Below, one piece after another: positions 6,780 to 7,516 of a stretch of 7,516 bases of DNA. The translations under genes and the position numbers were made by a program. Source of the DNA: Clostridia bacterium (GTDB lineage Bacteria > Bacillota > Clostridia > TANB77 > CAG-508); assembly GCA_900768805.1 (NCBI GenBank), contig CAAGEF010000177.1, positions 1 to 7,516 of the forward strand. Direction: 5' to 3'. Below the pieces are notes generated by a model. The model had not been told where the DNA came from, searched no databases, and saw only the letters and a list, made by a program, of their open reading frames with translations. The first letter of the stretch is position 1. The number at the start of each line of letters is the position of its first letter.

Positions 6780-7040
6780 ATTTCTATTCTTTTCCCAAAC
6801 ATTTCTAATTACTTTTAAAGATAATGTAGATAGAGTGAATCCAATTACGGGAACTAATGAACTAAGCCAGATATTACTAATCTTATCTGTCAAATGAGAA
6901 TAAATAACTACAACTATATATGTTAATATACAAATGCAAAGTTTTCTGGTGAAACTAGTTTCCCATGCTTTATCTAATTCTACTTTTGTATTTCTTTCTT
7001 TTATTTTTAATATTTCAGCTTCTAATTGTTTATTATCCAT
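6768..7040 (-). CDS. Small conserved-looking membrane protein with two helices
   Basis: The 90-residue product has a charged, helix-forming N-terminus (1-32) with the motif DKAWETSFTR at 23-32, then two hydrophobic segments near 33-49 and 57-74 and a basic tail. I recall small bacterial membrane proteins of unknown function carrying a KAWETSWTRR-like motif before two helices, so it is probably a member of a widespread uncharacterised family; this is from memory. The start at 7040 is chosen because AAAGGAG lies eight bases upstream; an in-frame TTG at 7064 would place that binding site inside the gene. A consensus promoter lies directly upstream and it appears to be a single-gene unit. Its last three residues (KEQ) and TAG stop are supplied by the end of the palindromic repeat. 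Confidence 0.88.
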   Translation of the reverse strand: MDNKQLEAEILKIKERNTKVELDKAWETSFTRKLCICILTYIVVVIYSHLTDKISNIWLSSLVPVIGFTLSTLSLKVIRNVWEKNRNKEQ

Positions 7041-7074
7041 ATTTTTTACTCCTTTATATACCAAATTCTAAAAT

Positions 7075-7103
7075 ATTATATCATCTTAAAAGACTTGTAT
7101 CAA
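7075..7103 (-). promoter_or_regulatory. Sigma-A promoter of the 90-residue membrane protein gene
   Basis: TTGATA (complement of 7098-7103) and a perfect TATAAT (complement of 7075-7080) are separated by exactly 17 bases. The start would be near 7068, leaving a leader of about 28 bases containing the AAAGGAG site. Confidence 0.82.
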
Positions 7104-7155
7104 GCTATTAATTAAGATTTCATATATATTTCAAAACTAAATAACGAATCCCCTT

Positions 7156-7192
7156 TATTCAGTTCATCCCCAGAGAAATTTTCTACTGAATA
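7156..7192. repeat. 37-base TATTCAG...CTGAATA module, copy 2
   Basis: Same length and ends as the module at 6633-6669 (30 of 37 matches after reverse complement). In the direction of transcription it directly follows the T run of the minus-strand terminator at 7193-7233, just as copy 1 follows its terminator. Here the larger palindromic repeat is missing. A partial third copy, TATTCAG then ATCATCCC, is seen at 3040-3053. Confidence 0.72.
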
Positions 7193-7233
7193 AAAAAGCT
7201 CCTAAGCAGTTTAAAACTACTCAGAAGCTTTTT
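7193..7233 (-). terminator. Terminator of the partial gene at the right edge
   Basis: Two 20-base arms (7193-7212 and 7214-7233) pair along nearly their full length. Three pairs are G-U on the minus strand and would be C-A mismatches on the plus strand, so it works on the minus strand, ending in TTTTTT. It lies about 40 bases after the stop codon at 7272. Confidence 0.88.
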
Positions 7234-7271
7234 GGATTTAGCTTATAGTATTATCCTTTAAGCTATTTTAA

Positions 7272-7516
7272 TCAACCATAATTGTAAATTTTATTTTTAG
7301 TATAAATCTTGAAACCGCGTCCAGTAAACTCAAGCTTAGAACTTTCATCAACAACACTACAATCAAATTCCTTTGCTGTGTTTTTAATGATGTTCGTTCC
7401 AATAATTTTTCCATCTGCTGAATCATAAATTGTATTATTATAGAAATCAATATTGCTTAACGGTAATGCATTATACATAATAACATCATCATCGTACTCA
7501 ATTCTATTTTTATTAA
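7272..7516 (-). CDS. 3' part of an unknown protein gene (truncated by the window edge)
   Basis: A minus-strand frame is open from the window end to a TGA at 7272-7274, giving about 80 residues. There is an internal ATG at 7478, but the frame continues upstream of it without a stop (residues NKNRIEYDDDVI), and no good ribosome binding site precedes that ATG. The gene therefore most likely starts outside the window. The sequence has alternating polar and hydrophobic residues typical of beta strands (for example KLEFTGRGFKIYTKNKIYNYG at the C-terminus) and no membrane segment. I do not recognise the family. The terminator placed directly after it supports a real gene. Confidence 0.65.
   Translation of the reverse strand, partial: NKNRIEYDDDVIMYNALPLSNIDFYNNTIYDSADGKIIGTNIIKNTAKEFDCSVVDESSKLEFTGRGFKIYTKNKIYNYG

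Noticed and set aside
6676..6897. Plus-strand frame of 73 codons through the right repeat and the 90-residue gene
   Set aside because: It begins inside the palindromic repeat and runs antisense to a gene with a good promoter and ribosome binding site. A similar peptide can be read from the left repeat copy (minus strand, but ending in a stop there), so it reflects the repeat and not a gene.
7268..7450. Minus-strand frame of 60 codons at the right edge
   Set aside because: It overlaps the frame ending at 7272 in another phase, has low-complexity composition and no ribosome binding site. The 7272-7516 frame is more protein-like and stays open to the window edge.

Overview
The window comes from a very AT-rich, low-GC Gram-positive bacterium, most likely a spore-forming member of the Clostridia. 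The evidence is the strong AGGAG-type ribosome binding sites, consensus sigma-A promoters with 17-base spacers, an IscR/Rrf2-iscS-iscU-mnmA gene set in the usual Firmicute order, and a SpoIVB-family (S55) sporulation peptidase. The species cannot be named from this sequence. No rRNA, tRNA, CRISPR array or transposase gene is present.

Layout. Positions 44-2871 (minus strand) hold a compact iron-sulfur/tRNA-thiolation operon: iscS, iscU and mnmA, with 1-base overlap or spacing between genes, its own consensus promoter with operator-like repeats at 2827-2871, and a terminator at 44-75. Positions 2880-3101 hold a GC-punctuated intergenic repeat and a terminator. Positions 3169-5092 (minus) carry two unrecognised membrane-protein genes, the second possibly DUF3137-like. 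They sit between iscS and its usual neighbour, the Rrf2-family regulator (5151-5549, minus). A divergent intergenic region (5550-5855) leads to a short SpoIVB-like serine peptidase (5856-6602, plus) ending in a strong terminator. The right part has a second, inverted copy of the repeat, a 90-residue two-helix membrane protein (6768-7040, minus) whose stop codon lies inside the repeat, a third partial repeat module, a terminator at 7193-7233, and the 3' end of an unknown minus-strand gene running off the window.

How the genes work together. IscS supplies persulfide sulfur to the IscU scaffold and to MnmA, which makes 2-thiouridine at the tRNA wobble position. The Rrf2 regulator has three cysteines fitting a [2Fe-2S] sensor and probably represses the operon from the dyad that straddles its -35 box. 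The two membrane genes look like an insertion that separated the regulator from its operon, which kept or gained its own promoter.

The most unusual features are a two-copy inverted intergenic repeat (116 aligned bases, 4 mismatches, one copy with a 49-base insert carrying its own hairpin), a 37-base module that directly follows terminators, the undescribed membrane gene pair, and a SpoIVB-type peptidase with no room for a PDZ domain and with six cysteines.
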